A DNA stretch of 51,116 nucleotides from Micavibrio sp. (GTDB taxonomy: Bacteria > Pseudomonadota > Alphaproteobacteria > Micavibrionales > Micavibrionaceae), in contig JAQGJB010000092.1 in NCBI GenBank assembly GCA_028290825.1, forward strand, positions 1-51,116, read 5' to 3'. The translations under genes and the position numbers were made by a program. The notes under the pieces were generated by a model. That model was not told where the DNA came from. It saw nothing but the letters and a program-made list of their open reading frames with translations, and did not search any database. This document shows positions 42,788-51,116 of the stretch, in pieces. Each line of letters opens with the position of its first letter. Position 1 is the stretch's first letter.

Positions 42788-44572
42788 TTATTGCGGCCTG
42801 GCCCACCAGCTTTCCAGTACCATTCCATAGAGCGGAGTGTTTTTTGGGCGCTGGATGTCTTTTGAATAGGCGACAAAATCGACCCCCGGATAATAAAGCG
42901 GGATCATATAATGCCCGGCCAGCAGAATGCGGTCCAGCGCCCGGACATGGGCGACCAGATCCTCACTGTCTTTGGCATCGGCAATGGCCTCAGTGATGGC
43001 ATCGGTCGCGCGCGAACAGACACCGGCATAATTCTTCATATAATCCTGTTTCCCGGCGGCACAGCTCCAGTACAGCATCTGTTCGCTGCCCGGCGACAAA
43101 GACGGGTCCCACCAGCTCAGCATCATATCGTAATCATATTTATTGAGGCGGCGCTGGAAGTTGGAACTGTCCAGCTGGCGGACATTGGCGTTGATGCCAA
43201 GGCGTTTCAGGCCGCGTGTGAAAGACAGGGCCAGTTTAAGATCCTGCGGCGCGCCCAGCATCAGTTCGAACTCAAGCGGCTTGCCGGTCTTTTCGCTGAT
43301 GCGTAGGCCGTCTTTCACCACCCAGCCTGCGGATTTCAGCAATTCATCCGCCCTGCGCAGATTTTCACGCATCGCATCCGGCGTACCCGTAACAGGCGGT
43401 TGCCAGACGGGGCCGAAAACAGAAGGCGGAAGATCGGCGCGGAACGGCTCCAAAATTTTCAGTTCCGCCGCATCCGGCGACCCCGTCGCGGCGAGGTAGG
43501 AATTCGGATAGAAACTGTTGACCTGTTTATAAAGACCATAGAACAGGTTTTCATTGATCCATTTGAAATCGAGCGTGAGGCCGAGAGCTTCGCGCACCCG
43601 CACATCATCAAACGGCGGGTGACGCGTGTTGAAGATCAGGGCGTTGACCCGCTCGGTCCGGCTGTGCTGTACCGCCTCGCGGATAACCGCGCCGGAACTG
43701 ACCGCCGGGATTTTATAACCGCTGGCCCATTTGGTTGCATCCCATTCGCGACGCACGTTCAACTGGCCCGATTTGAAGCCTTCGAACGCCACCATGTCGT
43801 CGCGGTAATAATCGAACACGATGCGGTCGAAATTATACTGGCCCTTGTTTACCGGCAGGTCGGCGGCCCAGTAATTTTTGTCGCGTTCGTAAACCACGCG
43901 GTGGGCGGGGTCCATTTCCGTGATCCGGTAAGGGCCGCTGCCGACGGGGAAGGCCAGAGACGAGACATCGAAAACCTTGCCCTGCCAGTGCGCCTTGGGC
44001 AGGACCGGCATCAGCGTCATGATCATCGCCGTTTCGCGGTTGTAACCGGGGCCGAACGTGAATTTGACGGTGAGGGGATCAAGCCTCTCCGCCGTTTTCA
44101 CCAGCTTGTAAACTTTGCGCATATTCCCGCGCCCGAAATCGCGCAGGGTTTCGAAGGAAAAGATCAGGTCATCGGCGGTGATCTGCGTTCCGTCCTGGAA
44201 CCGTGCTTTGGGATTGATGAAGAAGGTGATGAAGGAACGGTCGGCAGGCACATCGACCTTCTCCGCCACCAGCGGATACATCGTGAACGGTTCGTCCTGC
44301 GCCCGGAACATTAGCTTGTCATACACATACTGCAAACCCTGCGCCGGGGTGCCTTTAAGGATGAAGGGGTTCAGGCTGTCGAACGTTCCGATGGCGGCCT
44401 GATGCAGCGTGCCACCCTTCGGCGCATCCGGGTTGGTATAATCGAAATGCGTAAACCCGGAGGAATATTTCGGTGCGCCGTTCATGGCGAGGCCGTAAAA
44501 AATCTCGGCCCGCGCAAGGGAGGGCGCAAGACAGAGGACAAGTGTCAGAATATAGATTAGAATCTTATTCAT
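42788..44572 (-). CDS. yejA: Extracellular solute-binding protein, family 5 (YejA-type)
   Basis: 594 residues from the ATG at 44570-44572, which opens a clear signal peptide (MNKILIYILTLVLCLAPSLARA). YejA-like features: HFDYTNPDAPKGGTLHQAAIGTFDSLNPF near the N-terminus, the lobe motif VGSGPYRITEMDPAHRVVYERD, and the C-terminal YPGVDFVAYSKDIQRP. These proteins deliver oligopeptides to an ABC importer. The yejBEF partners are not in the window, so it is an orphan here. The start codon shares two bases with the start codon of the divergent macro-domain gene. Confidence 0.93.
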   Translation of the reverse strand: MNKILIYILTLVLCLAPSLARAEIFYGLAMNGAPKYSSGFTHFDYTNPDAPKGGTLHQAAIGTFDSLNPFILKGTPAQGLQYVYDKLMFRAQDEPFTMYPLVAEKVDVPADRSFITFFINPKARFQDGTQITADDLIFSFETLRDFGRGNMRKVYKLVKTAERLDPLTVKFTFGPGYNRETAMIMTLMPVLPKAHWQGKVFDVSSLAFPVGSGPYRITEMDPAHRVVYERDKNYWAADLPVNKGQYNFDRIVFDYYRDDMVAFEGFKSGQLNVRREWDATKWASGYKIPAVSSGAVIREAVQHSRTERVNALIFNTRHPPFDDVRVREALGLTLDFKWINENLFYGLYKQVNSFYPNSYLAATGSPDAAELKILEPFRADLPPSVFGPVWQPPVTGTPDAMRENLRRADELLKSAGWVVKDGLRISEKTGKPLEFELMLGAPQDLKLALSFTRGLKRLGINANVRQLDSSNFQRRLNKYDYDMMLSWWDPSLSPGSEQMLYWSCAAGKQDYMKNYAGVCSRATDAITEAIADAKDSEDLVAHVRALDRILLAGHYMIPLYYPGVDFVAYSKDIQRPKNTPLYGMVLESWWARPQ

Positions 44573-45143
44573 GTCAGATGTGATACCAGAGCCGCCGCAA
44601 CGTTCCAACTCTCATTTAATGGGCAGAATACGGCTGATTGAGGGCGATCTGCTGGATCAGATGGATGTAGACGCGATTGTGGCGACAATTCTTCCCACAT
44701 TAAAGGCCGACGGGCATTTAAACGATGCGATTATCGCCAAAGCCGGCCAGGCAATGGACAATTTTATCGTGGATAATATTTTCAAACCCAAATCGGGCGA
44801 CGTCTTTGCAATCCCGCCCTTTGGCATTCCGGTAAAGCATATTCTTTACGCTGTGCTTCCCGTATGGAAGGACAACCTCGCCAATGAAGAACGCGACCTG
44901 ACGCGCTGTTACCGGGGCGTGATGGAACTATCCGTCAAAATGGGCCTCGACACCGTGGCCTTGCCTGCCTTGGGGTGCCGCCACGGAACCTTCCCCGTAA
45001 AACGTGCCGCCAGAATAGGGGTACAGGGCATCCTCGATCGCCTGCATAACCAGCTGGAAGAAATCAGGATCGTGTGTCATACGCGCGAGCAATATGACGC
45101 ATTCCATTTCTGGCTCAGCTATTACGGTTGGCGGGAAGCCTGA
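44571..45143 (+). CDS. Divergent macro-domain protein
   Basis: 190 residues from the ATG at 44571; an in-frame ATG at 44619 would place the fold's first strand (RIRLIEGDLL) at the very start and may be the true one. Neither has a clear ribosome site. Macro features are GDLLDQMDVDAIV, the DAIIAKAGQAM helix, and VALPALGCRHGTFP. The usual NAAN and GGGV loops are replaced (ATIL, DGHL), so ADP-ribose binding or hydrolysis may be altered. Function unknown. Confidence 0.78.
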   Translation: MSDVIPEPPQRSNSHLMGRIRLIEGDLLDQMDVDAIVATILPTLKADGHLNDAIIAKAGQAMDNFIVDNIFKPKSGDVFAIPPFGIPVKHILYAVLPVWKDNLANEERDLTRCYRGVMELSVKMGLDTVALPALGCRHGTFPVKRAARIGVQGILDRLHNQLEEIRIVCHTREQYDAFHFWLSYYGWREA

Positions 45144-45151
45144 TCAGAAAA

Positions 45152-45181
45152 ACGCCACACCCGAATGAACGAATGTGGCGT
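45152..45181 (-). terminator. Terminator of the adenosine kinase gene
   Basis: ACGCCACA (45152-45159) and TGTGGCGT (45174-45181) pair with a 14-nt loop. On the minus strand the stem is followed by TTTTT. It also lies 8 bp after the macro gene stop. Confidence 0.75.
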
Positions 45182-45208
45182 ATTCAAACTCAATAACAGG
45201 CTGTTTAA

Positions 45209-46198
45209 TTAAGCGGCTTTTTTGACCAGATCAGCATAGGTGACCAGCGGACGCGGACCCATATGGCTGATCACTTCCGCCGCGGCCAGAGAACCGAGAC
45301 GGCCACAGGTTTCCAGCGGCATATCCTGCGACAGGCCATAGAGGAAACCGGCGGCATATTGATCGCCTGCGCCGGTAGTATCGACAACCTTGGAGATCGG
45401 TTCTGCCTTGATCTCGATGAACTTGCCATCGCTGACGATCACGGAGCCTTCTGCGCTGCGGGTCAGGACAGCGATCTTGCATTTGGTGCCGACAATTTTC
45501 GCGGCCTCTTCAAACGTGTTGGTTTTGTAGAGGGAAGTGATTTCCGCTTCATTGGCGAACAGGATATCGGTGTTCTGTTCAACGAAAGCAGCGAAATCAT
45601 CGCGGTGACGGTCAACGCAAAAAGCGTCGGACAGTGTGATCGAAACCATGCGGCCCGCGCTGTGCGCAATTTCCGCGGTGGTGCGGAAGGCTTCCTTGGC
45701 ATGTGGCGGATCGAACATATAGCCTTCGAGATAGGTGATTGCTGCCGAAGTGATAAGATCAGCATCAAGGTCTTCGCCCGACAGGTGAAGCCCGGCGCCC
45801 AGATAAGTGTTCATCGTGCGCTCGCCGTCCGGCGTAATCGCAACAAGGCAGCGCCCCGTCTTCGCGCCGATAATGATCGGCAGCGTGTTGTAAATCACGC
45901 CCTGTTTCTTCATGTCGTTGCGGAAGGTTTCGCCGAGTGGGTCCTGTGCGACCTTGCCGATATAGGCGCCCTTGCCGCCGAAGGACGCAAGACCTGCAAT
46001 GGTGTTGCCCGCCGAACCACCGGACATTTCCATCGGGTTTGCCATGGTGGCGTAAAGTTCAACAGCGCGCTTTTCATCAATCAGGCTCATCGCGCCGCGT
46101 TGCAGGTCGTGATGGGTGATATAGGCCTCATCCACATTCGCCAGAACATCAACCATGGCATTGCCCATGGCCAGAACATCAATCGGTGACTTACTCAT
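45209..46198 (-). CDS. PfkB-family sugar/nucleoside kinase, probably adenosine kinase
   Basis: 329 residues from the ATG at 46196-46198, with AAGGA 9 nt upstream. PfkB signatures are MSGGSAGNTIAGLASFGG (about 57-74) and the C-terminal VVDTTGAGDQYAAGFLYGL with the catalytic Asp. The overall pattern (DVLAMGNAMVDVLANVDE start, GAGLHLS) matches the alphaproteobacterial adenosine-kinase-like group. The exact substrate is not certain. Confidence 0.9.
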   Translation of the reverse strand: MSKSPIDVLAMGNAMVDVLANVDEAYITHHDLQRGAMSLIDEKRAVELYATMANPMEMSGGSAGNTIAGLASFGGKGAYIGKVAQDPLGETFRNDMKKQGVIYNTLPIIIGAKTGRCLVAITPDGERTMNTYLGAGLHLSGEDLDADLITSAAITYLEGYMFDPPHAKEAFRTTAEIAHSAGRMVSITLSDAFCVDRHRDDFAAFVEQNTDILFANEAEITSLYKTNTFEEAAKIVGTKCKIAVLTRSAEGSVIVSDGKFIEIKAEPISKVVDTTGAGDQYAAGFLYGLSQDMPLETCGRLGSLAAAEVISHMGPRPLVTYADLVKKAA

Positions 46199-46228
46199 GC
46201 TTTTCATTCCTTGCGAATTGGAGATATA

Positions 46229-46876
46229 ATGGCCATATCTCTAAAGAAATCGGTCAGGATTGCAAGCATGGCGAAGCCTAAAACCACAAAAAAGGCATCT
46301 AAAAAGACGGCGATGCCATCGCGGGCGACCGCTTTGCGGGCGGCCCTCAATCTTGCGGCAAAGCATGAATGGTCGGCAATTGTGATGGGCGATATTGCTG
46401 CCGAATGCGGGTGTACCCCCGCCGAGCTGCAGAAAATATTCAAGGACAAGAATGAAGTCCTTATTGCCTATGGCGAGCAGCTCGACCGCAAAGTCGCCGA
46501 AAATGTCTATATCGATGACGCCAGTCCGGAACGCGACCGTTTGTTTGACGTTATCATGGAGCGTTTCGACATCCTGAACGAAGATCGCGCGGCCATTCTA
46601 TCAATTGCAAAGTCTTTCTGCACCGATCCGCGCGGTGCTTTAAGCGGCCTCCCGCATTTGGGTCAGTCCATGACCTCAATGCTCGACATCGCAAAAATCA
46701 AAGGGGCGGGGCCGCGCGGCATTGTAACCGCCCTAGGTCTGACGGGCGTTTACCTCTACGCGCTCAAGGTCTGGCGCGACGATGAAAAGCCGGATATGGG
46801 CAAGACCATGGCGGCGCTGGATAAGGCTCTGGGTCATGCCGAAGGCGCGGCGCAGTTTCTCGGGCGCTTTATTTAA
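46229..46876 (+). CDS. TetR-like transcriptional regulator
   Basis: 215 residues from the ATG at 46229, with GGAG 5 nt upstream. A Lys-rich N-terminus (KPKTTKKASKK) precedes a TetR-type HTH (RAALNLAAKHEWSAIVMGDIAAECGCTPAELQKIFKDKNEVLIAY, about 37-80). The ligand domain resembles a poorly characterised alphaproteobacterial group. It is divergent from the adenosine kinase gene with only 30 bp between start codons, so it may control that gene and itself. Confidence 0.82.
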   Translation: MAISLKKSVRIASMAKPKTTKKASKKTAMPSRATALRAALNLAAKHEWSAIVMGDIAAECGCTPAELQKIFKDKNEVLIAYGEQLDRKVAENVYIDDASPERDRLFDVIMERFDILNEDRAAILSIAKSFCTDPRGALSGLPHLGQSMTSMLDIAKIKGAGPRGIVTALGLTGVYLYALKVWRDDEKPDMGKTMAALDKALGHAEGAAQFLGRFI

Positions 46877-46910
46877 CTATCTTTCAGCGCAGCATGAGGT
46901 GCCGTGGGGA

Positions 46911-48152
46911 TCAGGCCACAGCAGCGTGATGCTGCAGATGGTTCTGTTCCCACAGATCTTTCAGGATACCCGTAAACTTATAAACATCTTCCAGCGTATG
47001 CGCCGCCGTTGCGGTCAGGCGCATGCGTTCGGTGCCTTTCGGCACGGTCGGGTAATTGATCGGCTGGACATAAATGCCGTAATCGTTGAGCAGGATATCA
47101 GTCAGCATCTTGCAGCATGTTGCTTCACCCACGACCAGCGGAACGATGTGGCTTTCACCCTGCATGTACGGCAATCCGTCGCGGTTCAGGATTTTTTTGA
47201 AATGCGCAACGTTGTTGCGTTGACGCTGACGCTCGATGGAGGAATTTTTCAAATATTCAACACTGGCATACGCACCGGCGAGAATGGCCGGGGGCAGGGA
47301 GGTGGTGAAGATAAAGGTCGAGGCGAAGGAGCGCACAGCATCGATCACCGGTTTGCTGCCTGCAATATACCCGCCGACCAGGCCGTAAGCTTTTCCAAAA
47401 GTGCCTTCAACAATATCGACCCGGTGCATCAGACCGCGCTCTTCCGCGACGCCACCCCCACGCGGGCCATAAAGACCGACGCCGTGGACTTCATCGAGAT
47501 AGGTCATTGCGCCGTACTTTTCGGCCAGGGCAATGATTTCCGCGATCGGCGCAATATCGCCTTCCATCGAATAGACGGATTCAAACGCAATGATTTTCGG
47601 ACGGCGGACATCGGTAGCTTTCAGAAGTTCTTCCAGATGTTCGACATCGTTATGGCGGAACACTTTCGTTTCCGCCCCGCTGGAGCGCATTCCGTGGATC
47701 ATCGACGCATGATTCAGCGCATCGGAATAAATCACGCAGTCAGGCAATAATTTTGCGAGTGTGCCGAGCGAACCTTCATTTGCCGTATAGCCGGAGGAGA
47801 AAACCAGAGCCGCTTCCTTGCCATGAAGATCGGCAACACTGTTTTCAAGATCGACATGGTATTTGGTTGTGCCGGAGATATTACGTGTGCCGCCAGCGCC
47901 TGCGCCGGAATTATCGATGGCGGTGTGCATGGCTTCGAGAACGACAGGGTTCTGGCCCATGCCGAGATAATCGTTGCTGCACCAGATGGTGACTTCTTTA
48001 ATGCTGCCGTCCGGGGAATGGTGGAGGGCCTTGGGAAACTGGCCTGCGATCCGCTCCAGCGTGGCGAAGGTTCGATACCGTCCGTCGGCCTTTAAGGCGT
48101 CGACCTTGGACTGAAAAAATTCATTGTAATCAAGGCGTATAGAACTCGTCAT
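46911..48152 (-). CDS. hemA: 5-aminolevulinate synthase
   Basis: PLP enzyme condensing glycine and succinyl-CoA, first step of heme synthesis by the Shemin (C4) pathway of alphaproteobacteria. 413 residues, normal. Motifs are [26 protein letters not shown], the [12 protein letters not shown] segment whose Asp/His contact PLP, and the PLP lysine in [16 protein letters not shown] precedes the ATG. Confidence 0.97.
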   Translation of the reverse strand: MTSSIRLDYNEFFQSKVDALKADGRYRTFATLERIAGQFPKALHHSPDGSIKEVTIWCSNDYLGMGQNPVVLEAMHTAIDNSGAGAGGTRNISGTTKYHVDLENSVADLHGKEAALVFSSGYTANEGSLGTLAKLLPDCVIYSDALNHASMIHGMRSSGAETKVFRHNDVEHLEELLKATDVRRPKIIAFESVYSMEGDIAPIAEIIALAEKYGAMTYLDEVHGVGLYGPRGGGVAEERGLMHRVDIVEGTFGKAYGLVGGYIAGSKPVIDAVRSFASTFIFTTSLPPAILAGAYASVEYLKNSSIERQRQRNNVAHFKKILNRDGLPYMQGESHIVPLVVGEATCCKMLTDILLNDYGIYVQPINYPTVPKGTERMRLTATAAHTLEDVYKFTGILKDLWEQNHLQHHAAVA

Positions 48153-48346
48153 CGCGATTCCCCAGGGGATTATTCGAGGGGAGACTATCGCAGCGGGGAG
48201 GGCCGCACAATTCCTAATATTTTGTCATAATATAAACATGGATTGCCGGTTTATAAGCGACTTTGAGAATGGTTAGCAACGGGAGAGACCGGGGTTTCTT
48301 TTCTCCGTATGGCCTGTAGAATCAAAGTTCTAGGGGAATGATTCTC

Positions 48347-49267
48347 ATGCTGATTGTCTTCGGCTCAATAAATATGGATATGATCGTCAAGCCGGAACAC
48401 CTGCCGCAAAGCGGGGAAACTGTTCTGTGCAAGGAATACGATCTGCAGCCCGGCGGCAAGGGCGCGAACCAGGCGTTGGCCGCGTGCCGCATGGGCGCGC
48501 GCACGGCCTTGGTGGGCTGCGCCGGGGAGGACAGCTATTCCCGCCAGATTCTCGACGTCATTCGCCGTCAGGGTGTGATCACCTCCGGTGTCAAGCAATC
48601 CGAAAATTACCGCACCGGCTGCGCCATGATCATGCAGGAAGCAAACGGCGCAAACCGCATCATCGTCGCCGCAGGCGCGAATAACGAGGCGACCAACGAC
48701 CAGGTGCCCGACGAAATCCTCCGCCCCGACAGTCTGATTTTAACCCAGACCGAGGTTCCGTCGCAGGAAGTGTTCGCCCTGATCCGCCGCGCCAATGATA
48801 AAGGCGTGAAGGTCATCATGAACCTCGCCCCGGCGCTCGACGTGCCTGAAGAAATTCTCAACATGCTGCACATCCTCGTCGTGAACGAAATTGAATTGGA
48901 CCAGGTGGCCAAAAGCCTGGGCCTGACCGGCAAAGGGCATGTCGATATGGCGCATGCTCTGGCCGTACGCGGTAAGCTCACCTGCATCGTTACGCTGGCT
49001 GAAAAAGGTTCAATTGTTGTGACCGCGGACGGAAAGCCGTTCCACGTCAGTTCACTGGCGGTTGATGTGGTTGATACGACCGGGGCGGGCGATGCCTATT
49101 GTGGCACGCTTGCGGCCTGTATGTATGACGGGAAGAGCCTGGAGGAATCCGTGCGCTGGGCTTCTGTGGCTGGATCACTGGCCTGTACCAAAGTTGGCAC
49201 GATCAAGGCTTTCGCTTATCAGGATGATATTAAAGAACGTCTTGATGAGATTGTTGTGACGAAGTAG
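48347..49267 (+). CDS. PfkB-family carbohydrate kinase (ribokinase-like)
   Basis: 306 residues from the ATG at 48347, with AGGGGA 9 nt upstream; an ATG at 48338 touches the ribosome site. Signatures are FGSINMDMI and QPGGKGANQALAACRMGA near the N-terminus, as in RbsK, and VVDTTGAGDAYCGTLAACMYDG with the catalytic Asp. Its sugar substrate is unknown and no sugar transporter or isomerase lies nearby. It is divergent from hemA. Confidence 0.92.
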   Translation: MLIVFGSINMDMIVKPEHLPQSGETVLCKEYDLQPGGKGANQALAACRMGARTALVGCAGEDSYSRQILDVIRRQGVITSGVKQSENYRTGCAMIMQEANGANRIIVAAGANNEATNDQVPDEILRPDSLILTQTEVPSQEVFALIRRANDKGVKVIMNLAPALDVPEEILNMLHILVVNEIELDQVAKSLGLTGKGHVDMAHALAVRGKLTCIVTLAEKGSIVVTADGKPFHVSSLAVDVVDTTGAGDAYCGTLAACMYDGKSLEESVRWASVAGSLACTKVGTIKAFAYQDDIKERLDEIVVTK

Positions 49268-49271
49268 GCGT

Positions 49272-49448
49272 CTAGACGCTGAAATTTACATTCCCGCCGC
49301 GACCGGAAGCAACCGGAACACTGTCGACCATTTGTGCAAGGAGATCAGCCATTTTCTGGCTGGCATCGGCGGCGACTTTGACCATCGTGGTGGCGATTGC
49401 CTGCTGGGTCATGGCTTGTGTAACGCCGATTGCGGTGGTCGCGTCCAT
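49272..49448 (-). CDS. YjfB-like small protein (putative motility protein family)
   Basis: 58 residues, MDATTAIGVTQAMTQQAIATTMVKV... ending GNVNFSV. The Met/Gln/Ala-rich amphipathic helix resembles the YjfB family annotated as putative motility proteins. A GGGAAG stretch lies just before the ATG. It converges with the ribokinase-like gene; their stop codons are 5 bp apart. The next upstream genes are an unknown protein and a response regulator on the same strand. Confidence 0.65.
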   Translation of the reverse strand: MDATTAIGVTQAMTQQAIATTMVKVAADASQKMADLLAQMVDSVPVASGRGGNVNFSV

Positions 49449-49510
49449 AGGATTCTTCCCTGAAAATTCCGTTCAGTCTCCAGTGTAGCACCGGATTAAT
49501 TAATGTGCTG

Positions 49511-50038
49511 TTAATTTTTTGGCGCGGGATATTTCTGGTTATAACGAAGGCAGGCATCATCCATCTCGTGGACCAGCTGGCTTCCAGCCGCGCCGCCATC
49601 ACCCGTTATCCGCCCCCCCAGGATGGAATGGATAATCTTCACGTAAACCGCAAGAATGCCGAATGCCTCTTCATCAAGGGTCATAGTGCCGTCGAGAAAA
49701 TGCAGGACGATGCCGGAAATCCGGGTGAGCAGGGGGTATTGAAACATTGCACCCCCTGCTTTCAGCTGCGTCACCGGTTTGCAGATCGTTTCGATCAATG
49801 CACGGTCACGTACGCTTTTAGACTGTGCTGTCTCGATTGCTGTAATCACCTGTTTCAGCAATTCCTCAGCCGGGTATTGAAAAGGGATGTCGTTGTTTCT
49901 GATCTGGTCTTCGGCGCGGGTCAGGATAACCGGGTCCAGCCCGCCAAAGCCGGTTTTTTCACGCAGCATATTTTTAGGCGTGATGATCTTCACACCGTTC
50001 TCCGCCGTTTCGGTCAGCAGGACAAATTTTTTGTTCAT
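49511..50038 (-). CDS. Hypothetical protein coupled to a response regulator
   Basis: 175 residues, cytosolic and mostly helical. A LTRAEDQIRNNDIPFQYPAEELLKQ region is followed by a C-terminal IHSILGGRITGDGGAAGSQLV helix-turn pattern. No recognised domain. Its ATG overlaps the response regulator stop (ATGA, 50035-50038), so they are co-translated; it may be a partner, phosphotransfer or output protein for that regulator. Inference from position only. Confidence 0.75.
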   Translation of the reverse strand: MNKKFVLLTETAENGVKIITPKNMLREKTGFGGLDPVILTRAEDQIRNNDIPFQYPAEELLKQVITAIETAQSKSVRDRALIETICKPVTQLKAGGAMFQYPLLTRISGIVLHFLDGTMTLDEEAFGILAVYVKIIHSILGGRITGDGGAAGSQLVHEMDDACLRYNQKYPAPKN

Positions 50039-50607
50039 TCTTTTTTATTCAGCGGTTCGGGTTTCAGTCGGCTCAGAATATCGTGCACTTCGCGCATGGC
50101 GTCGGAGCTGATGTTATGTGTGTCTATCTGGCGTCTGCGAAGCCCCTCGTAACCTCTTGCCTTGCGGCGGCGGCGGTCAGGCCCGAAATAGACCTGGCAA
50201 TCGACGAATTTGCGCGGGTTCTCGATCATCTGTTCGATACGGTTATAAAGATCCTGCGCTCTGAACGGCTTGACCAGGAATTCCGTCGCGCCTTTATCGC
50301 GCGCCATCTGCACCCGGCTGAGTGCCGTATAGCCGGACATCAGGATAATCGGCACGAACGGGTTGGGCGATTTTTTGGTATTGCGAATGCGGTCAATCAA
50401 TTCATCGCCGTCGGTCGGTTCCATCTGCCAGTCGGTAATGACGATGTCGGGGGCGTGGTGGCAGAATTTGATGAAGGCATCCTCCCCATCCATGGCCGTG
50501 TAAATTTTCCTGAAGCCGAAAATGCCGAGCACCTTCACGACCAGTTGCAACATGGGTTTCATGTCGTCGACCACCAGCACCGAGGTGTTATGAAACTGAT
50601 AGGGCAT
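50035..50607 (-). CDS. CheY-like response regulator
   Basis: 190 residues from the ATG at 50605-50607; an upstream in-frame GTG at 50643 is less likely. Receiver domain at about 8-128: VLVVDD acidic pair, phospho-acceptor Asp in IVITDWQM, Thr/Ser in ILMSGYT, and Lys in FLVKPFRAQDL. A C-terminal basic tail (GPDRRRRKARGYEGLRRRQ) of about 60 residues has no known output domain; such tails occur in alphaproteobacterial REC proteins. No histidine kinase is in the window. Confidence 0.9.
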   Translation of the reverse strand: MPYQFHNTSVLVVDDMKPMLQLVVKVLGIFGFRKIYTAMDGEDAFIKFCHHAPDIVITDWQMEPTDGDELIDRIRNTKKSPNPFVPIILMSGYTALSRVQMARDKGATEFLVKPFRAQDLYNRIEQMIENPRKFVDCQVYFGPDRRRRKARGYEGLRRRQIDTHNISSDAMREVHDILSRLKPEPLNKKE

Positions 50608-50771
50608 CGCAGCAATTTCCGGATGTGTGAAGCTTAAGCACACGACTAAACTAAAGCGCGGTTAAAAACCTGTAAACAGCCCTTTGCTTGTCATAGTGGG
50701 GCAGCTTCCCAAAGCCCGAAAAAATGCGATATAAACTATCCCATAAGAATAATGTCAGAGAGGTCCGAACG

Positions 50772-51116
50772 ATGATGCCTGCCGCCAATAGCACAACTGC
50801 AGCCGACCGTGAGGCTTTCCTCCTCGATCTCGCCGCTATGAAGGCCAAATTCGAGGCAATGAAGCCAGAAATCGAGGAAACCGTCACCGATCCGGCTTTA
50901 GGGGTGGAGGGGTATGTCGTCGTGTGGAACACAGGCATCTCTGCGGGGGGGCCTTTGCAATTCAGCGGCAAGGGCGGCACACGCATTACGCCGACCCTGA
51001 CCCTTGATGAAGTTAAAATGCTTTCCCGCAACATGGCGATCAAAAATGCGGCCGCCGGGTTAAAAATGGGCGGCGCGAAATCGGGCCTGCGCGCCGATCC
51101 GAATGCACCAGATTTC
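50772..51116 (+). CDS. Glu/Leu/Phe/Val dehydrogenase family protein (N-terminal part)
   Basis: The first 115 residues are in the window; the frame is open at the edge. The segment GGTRITPTLTLDEVKMLSRNMAIKNAAAGLKMGGAKSGLRADP carries the family's substrate-binding Lys and GGAK motif, as in the GGIRYHP...PYGGAKGG of glutamate dehydrogenases. NAD(P)-dependent oxidative deamination of an amino acid is expected; which one cannot be told from this part. GAGAGG precedes the ATG pair at 50772. Confidence 0.88.
   Translation, partial: MMPAANSTTAADREAFLLDLAAMKAKFEAMKPEIEETVTDPALGVEGYVVVWNTGISAGGPLQFSGKGGTRITPTLTLDEVKMLSRNMAIKNAAAGLKMGGAKSGLRADPNAPDF

Noticed and set aside
43400-44314. 304-codon ORF antisense to the yejA-type gene; similar ones at 45263-46189 and 46782-47750
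   Set aside because: All lie opposite well-supported genes and show no family motifs.
49268-49279. GCGTCTAGACGC palindrome between convergent genes as a terminator
   Set aside because: Perfect palindrome without a loop or T-run; it cannot form a standard terminator hairpin.
1-51116. CRISPR arrays, rRNA genes, insertion sequences, prophage structural genes
   Set aside because: None seen: no regularly spaced repeats, no rRNA sequence, no transposase, no capsid or tail genes.

Overview
The window reads as chromosomal DNA of a Gram-negative alphaproteobacterium. Lineage signals are a Shemin-pathway 5-aminolevulinate synthase (HemA), a DUF3126 protein, an OlsB/OlsA ornithine-lipid pair, a class II DAHP synthase, an E. 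coli-like MntR, a GGAAC-N17-CGTT promoter of the alphaproteobacterial general-stress sigma factor EcfG type, and lipid A/Kdo genes. I cannot assign an order or genus from sequence alone. Most genes are ordinary core genes with alphaproteobacterial codon use; long antisense ORFs in the GC-rich genes are shadows.

Layout. 1-9.5 kb: an atypical RNB-family protein, gltX, an NAD block (nadE, a small exported protein, pncB), a stress-type pair (DUF1328 plus glycine zipper) behind an EcfG-like promoter, and aroG. 9.5-14.3 kb: a protein with all the signatures of a eukaryotic-type class I cyclic-nucleotide phosphodiesterase, convergent with a tightly packed waaA-lpxK-lpxL operon. 14.3-18 kb: exported proteins of unknown function, DUF3126, olsA, olsB. 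18-22.5 kb: mntH divergent from a small membrane protein, mntR, a low-molecular-weight phosphatase and a fructosamine-kinase-family protein joined by ATGA overlaps, then an anchored PEBP protein. 22.5-27 kb: etfAB, CsbD, a PRC-barrel protein and a CPA1 antiporter. 27-28.4 kb: a THUMP rRNA methyltransferase and tRNA-Arg(CCU).

28,344-37,919 is an integrated genomic island. It is bounded by a perfect 39-bp direct repeat of nucleotides 1-39 of tRNA-Arg(CCU), that is the 5' half through the end of the anticodon loop. A tyrosine integrase lies next to the right repeat. The cargo, visibly AT-richer than the host, is a Sec-exported 1475-residue RHS-repeat protein with a variable C-terminal tip (probable polymorphic toxin), two probable immunity-type genes, and a divergent four-helix membrane protein/XRE regulator pair. 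About 1.5 kb at the left end has no convincing gene. The island lies upstream of the reconstituted tRNA, so it now supplies that tRNA's 5' flank.

38-51 kb returns to core genome: a tiny Cys-tailed protein, an OmpA-like coiled-coil protein, tRNA-Arg(ACG), ygfZ, a GT9 glycosyltransferase, a lipoprotein, a YejA-type binding protein abutting a divergent macro-domain gene, an adenosine-kinase-like PfkB protein divergent from a TetR regulator, hemA, a ribokinase-like protein, a YjfB-like small protein, a response regulator coupled to an unknown gene, and the start of a Glu/Leu dehydrogenase that runs off the window.

The most interesting items are the RHS island and its unusual use of the tRNA 5' half, the class I phosphodiesterase-like gene, the MntR-phosphatase-fructosamine kinase overlap cluster, and the RNB protein lacking one catalytic aspartate.
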